Source: Endotrypanum monterogeii
Taxonomy: Eukaryota; Euglenozoa; Kinetoplastea; Trypanosomatida; Trypanosomatidae
DNA: 28,808 bases
Direction of reading: 5' to 3'
Assembly: GCA_000333855.2 (NCBI GenBank)
Contig: CM007339.1
Coordinates: 425,548-454,355, forward strand
Position numbers and translations under genes: made by a program. A model generated the notes under the pieces. It was not told where the DNA came from, did no database searches, and saw only the letters and a program-made list of their open reading frames with translations. Below, piece after piece: positions 25,962 to 28,808 of this stretch. Each line of letters begins with the position of its first letter. The first letter of the stretch is position 1.

Positions 25962-28808
25962 ATGGCGGGACTGCACTCAGAAAATATCTCCGTGAACTCT
26001 ACCCGACTGACCGAACAGAGTTCCTCCGATAAGAACGTCTGCGTCTTCTGCCTCCGCCGTGCCACCCCATCAGCCTCCGACCCACATGCACCGCTGTTTC
26101 CATTCTTCTCACTAGTTGACTGCCGTCACTATGCATGTCAGCCGTGCGCACTTGTTCACTGCGACAATGCCGGGCGCTGCATCTTCTGCCCCACGTGCAA
26201 CTGTGTTTCCCGGTTGGCACAGTCAGGTCGGCGGCGCACGCGCAGTTCCGCTGCGATCATCGATGCCGAGGTGGACCGGGTGGCCATCGATGACGGTGTC
26301 TCATCGACCCGCTCGCGCCGCACTGGGACGGCCACCACGCCACACAGAAGTGCATTGAAGGGGAAAAACGGCCCCTCAAAGAGAAGGGCGAGCTCCGTTC
26401 AGTTCCCGGCAAACCCAACAACATCTATCGTCCCCGGAGATGGCGCGAGCGGTGCAACTGCAGCGGCGGCAGATGACCACCGATCCGGGGAAGAGAATCC
26501 AGAGGACCGGGAGTCGTCACCCTTGACCCAAGACGCCGTTAACGCACTCCCACTTGACCCAGTAGAAGCACAACGCCGGCGGGCTCGAGAGCGCCAGCTG
26601 CACGAACGTGCAGCTGAAGCAGCCGCCAAGGCAGAAAAAACTGTGAGCCTTTATGCCATTACAGCCGCACCCCCGCCGAAGGTACTGCCAGCTCCGCCAT
26701 CTCTGCCAGCCGCCTCAGGCACTGCCGTCAGCAATGCTTTAAAGAAGGCGAAGGAACGCTCGCGCTCGCAGCCTGTGCCCAAAATCCCGAACTCGATTCT
26801 GGAACCAAAGCAGGAATACACGCCGCCGCCTCCCTTAGTATTGCATACGGTGGACGAGGAAGACGCCCTCTCCCGTGCCAAATTTACTGACGGCAGTGGT
26901 GACGCGAACTCCGCCCCGTCGACGGAACCAGGACAAGAAAGGGATGGAGTCGATACATCCCTTGGGGAACTGCAACGCCACCTGCACGGAGCCGGGAAAC
27001 CTCTGTCCTACGTTGCCATCGCTGAGGAGCTTGCACAACCACAGCAGCTACTCGACGACTGCGAAGACACACAGACTGAGGAACGCAGGGTCTTGGAAGA
27101 CGTCGAGGTTCACGAACGCGCTGTGCTTAGGCGGCTAATGGAGGAGGAAGACACAGCCAGGCGTGCAAGCCGAGGACTGGTCACGGAGTTCGAAGCCACG
27201 CCCCTGCCCCACCACAGCCACTATACTTACCAAAATCCAACCGAATCTCTCTCGGTCGGGGAATTCTCTGACCAGGTGAGTGCCACGTCTGACGACGAGC
27301 TATCACAACATGCACCTCCCCAGAACTTGGCCCCCGGTAGCAACATCAAAAGCCGCCGGCGACATCGTCGATCCATAAGCATCTCCTCCGACCCGCAGAC
27401 GTATTTTATAGACAAAACCGCTTCCGCACCGGGTAAATTCCACGACAAGTCTACGCGATTAACTCGGTCTAGCACTCCCGGTAGCCTGTCGACTTTTGAA
27501 AAATCCATGGAAGAAGTGGCCTCCGACGACCACGAGATGATCAACAAGCTACACGCCCGAGCGGATGCTCTCCAAGCGGCAGCGGTAGCCGAGGCTTCAG
27601 CGCTCGGGGACGAAGAGGACAGGGCATGGCAGCGGCTGCTTCAGCGTGAGGCAGCTGAGAAGTTGTGGCAGCAGTGGCGACAAGAGGAGAAGATGCGTGA
27701 ATCCCAGCACCAGGAGCAGCGTGCCACCCTCGCTCGCCAGTCTCTCCAGGACCAGGAGCTACTCGCTCGGGACGCGCTGGTGCAGGCTGAAGCGACGGTC
27801 CGGGAGCACTACATGCGCAACGCTGAAGAGCTACTGGCAGCAGCGGAGCTAGAGGCACAGGCCAGGACGGAAGCCGAGGTGGCAGCAGCGCTCGCAGCGA
27901 CGCGAGCTGCAGCGCAAGCAAGGGCGGATGCCGAGGCGGCAGCAGCCCTAGCAACAGCGGAAGCGGAGGTGCAGGCCCGAGCGGATGCTCTCCAAGCGGC
28001 AGCGGTAGCCGAGGCTTCAGCGCTCGGGGACGAAGAGGACAGGGCATGGCAGCGGCTGCTTCAGCGTGAGGCAGCTGAGAAGTCGTGGCGACAAGAGGAG
28101 AAGATGCGTGAATCCCAGCACCAGGAGCAGCGTGCCACCCTCGCTCGCCAGTCTCTCCAGGACCAGGAGCTACTCGCTCGGGACGCGCTGGTGCAGGCTG
28201 AAGCGACGGTCCGGGAGCACTACATGCGCAACGCTGAAGAGCTACTGGCAGCAGCGGAGCTAGAGGCACAGGCCAGGACGGAAGCCGAGGTGGCAGCAGC
28301 GCTCGCAGCGACGCGAGCTGCAGCGCAAGCAAGGGCGGATGCCGAGGCGGCAGCAGCCCTAGCAACAGCGGAAGCGGAGGTGCAGGCCCGAGCGGATGCT
28401 CTCCAAGCGGCAGCGGTAGCCGAGGCTTCAGCGCTCGGGGACGAAGAGGACAGGGCATGGCAGCGGCTGCTTCAGCGTGAGGCAGCTGAGAAGTCGTGGC
28501 GACAAGAGGAGAAGATGCGTGAATCCCAGCACCAGGAGCAGCGTGCCACCCTCGCTCGCCAGTCTCTCCAGGACCAGGAGCTACTCGCTCGGGACGCGCT
28601 GGTGCAGGCTGAAGCGACGGTCCGGGAGCACTACATGCGCAACGCTGAAGAGCTACTGGCAGCACAAGTAACGCACGAGCTTCACTCGCAGCTGCGTGCT
28701 CAGGAGGAAGCCGAACGGAGACGACGACAAATGCTTTTAACTGAGGAGGAACTCACTGATCGAGATGTGGTGGAGCTGGAAGAGGCGAACACGTGGGCGT
28801 GGCTGCTC
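25962..28808 (+). CDS. RING-finger protein with Ala/Glu-rich coiled-coil tandem repeats (partial, 3' end missing)
   Basis: The frame is open from the ATG at 25962 to the last base: 949 codons with no stop, so the C terminus lies outside the window. Residues 27-76 fit a C3HC4 RING-type zinc finger: C27-x2-C30-x23-C54-x-H56-x2-C59-x2-C62-x10-C73-x2-C76, with extra cysteines at 67, 79 and 81. RING domains often act as E3 ubiquitin ligases or as assembly modules; activity is not shown here. Residues about 85-530 are charged and low in complexity, with Ser/Arg and Pro stretches and Glu-rich helical segments. From residue 532, the protein enters long Ala/Glu/Gln/Arg-rich helix made of 2.7 near-identical tandem copies of 137-140 residues, then leaves the repeats (after 28664) into Glu/Arg/Gln-rich helix. 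The layout suggests a large structural or scaffold protein, perhaps cytoskeletal, but that is inference. The start is the first ATG after the predicted splice acceptor. Confidence 0.88.
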   Translation, partial: MAGLHSENISVNSTRLTEQSSSDKNVCVFCLRRATPSASDPHAPLFPFFSLVDCRHYACQPCALVHCDNAGRCIFCPTCNCVSRLAQSGRRRTRSSAAIIDAEVDRVAIDDGVSSTRSRRTGTATTPHRSALKGKNGPSKRRASSVQFPANPTTSIVPGDGASGATAAAADDHRSGEENPEDRESSPLTQDAVNALPLDPVEAQRRRARERQLHERAAEAAAKAEKTVSLYAITAAPPPKVLPAPPSLPAASGTAVSNALKKAKERSRSQPVPKIPNSILEPKQEYTPPPPLVLHTVDEEDALSRAKFTDGSGDANSAPSTEPGQERDGVDTSLGELQRHLHGAGKPLSYVAIAEELAQPQQLLDDCEDTQTEERRVLEDVEVHERAVLRRLMEEEDTARRASRGLVTEFEATPLPHHSHYTYQNPTESLSVGEFSDQVSATSDDELSQHAPPQNLAPGSNIKSRRRHRRSISISSDPQTYFIDKTASAPGKFHDKSTRLTRSSTPGSLSTFEKSMEEVASDDHEMINKLHARADALQAAAVAEASALGDEEDRAWQRLLQREAAEKLWQQWRQEEKMRESQHQEQRATLARQSLQDQELLARDALVQAEATVREHYMRNAEELLAAAELEAQARTEAEVAAALAATRAAAQARADAEAAAALATAEAEVQARADALQAAAVAEASALGDEEDRAWQRLLQREAAEKSWRQEEKMRESQHQEQRATLARQSLQDQELLARDALVQAEATVREHYMRNAEELLAAAELEAQARTEAEVAAALAATRAAAQARADAEAAAALATAEAEVQARADALQAAAVAEASALGDEEDRAWQRLLQREAAEKSWRQEEKMRESQHQEQRATLARQSLQDQELLARDALVQAEATVREHYMRNAEELLAAQVTHELHSQLRAQEEAERRRRQMLLTEEELTDRDVVELEEANTWAWLL
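27555..28664 (+). repeat. Coding tandem repeat, 420/411-bp units, 2.7 copies
   Basis: Unit 1 is 27555-27974 (420 bp), unit 2 is 27975-28385 (411 bp) and unit 3 is partial, 28386-28664. By eye the copies are identical except at one place: unit 1 has nine extra bases (three codons, giving LWQQW in place of SW) near 27660-27675, with a neighbouring base change. Unit lengths are multiples of three, so the reading frame is kept. The divergence from the unit pattern after 28664 is abrupt. Confidence 0.95.
27855..28025 (+). repeat. Nested 57-bp (19-residue) repeats inside the large unit
   Basis: Three successive 19-residue segments align: they start at 27855 (AQARTEAE...), 27912 (AQARADAE...) and 27969 (VQARADAL...). 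The third spans the junction between large units 1 and 2. The same set recurs in the next large unit. This suggests that the large unit grew in part from duplication of a 19-residue helical module. Divergence between the short copies is much greater than between the large units. Confidence 0.75.

Noticed and set aside
27555..28664. Repeat array as a CRISPR or satellite
   Set aside because: The units are 411-420 bp, contiguous without spacers, keep the reading frame and encode coiled coil. It is a protein-coding tandem repeat.
27541..28665. A 374-codon minus-strand frame as a gene
   Set aside because: It mirrors the sense coiled-coil repeats and has a Pro/Leu/Ala-rich translation with no domain. 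The + frame is continuous with an N-terminal RING domain and extends both upstream and downstream of it.

Overview
The window looks like nuclear chromosomal DNA of a trypanosomatid protist, most probably Leishmania or a close relative such as Endotrypanum or Porcisia. The genes have no introns and all lie on the + strand. They are separated by 1.4-1.9 kb gene-free stretches rich in (CA)n, (TA)n, poly-C and long polypyrimidine tracts followed by AG, as expected for a polycistronic unit processed by trans-splicing and polyadenylation. I cannot name the species from the sequence alone.

Layout: 1-363 is the end of an upstream intergenic region. 364-1602 encodes RPN9 (PSMD13), a PCI-domain lid subunit of the 26S proteasome, and is the only gene I can name with confidence. 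3461-20367 is occupied by one giant ankyrin-repeat gene that appears here as two overlapping open frames (3461-13405 and 13336-20367), offset by -1. The second frame has no ATG near its start, and an ankyrin repeat seems to be split across the junction. I therefore read it as one gene of about 5,635 residues carrying a one-base deletion, either an assembly error in a C-rich stretch or a real lesion. 22134-24521 encodes an orphan 795-residue protein with CxxC motifs, a hydrophobic helix and a C-terminal coiled coil. 25962 to the window end is the first 949 codons of a protein with an N-terminal RING-type zinc finger, a charged low-complexity middle, and 2.7 nearly identical 420/411-bp tandem repeats encoding Ala/Glu/Gln/Arg-rich coiled coil. 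It runs off the end.

Genes in a trypanosomatid transcription unit are generally not grouped by function. The closeness of a proteasome subunit and a RING-finger protein is therefore suggestive at most. The most interesting items are the giant, degenerate ankyrin protein with cysteine clusters, its frameshift, and the RING/coiled-coil repeat protein with recently homogenised, nested repeats. I found no RNA genes, intact mobile elements or CRISPR arrays.
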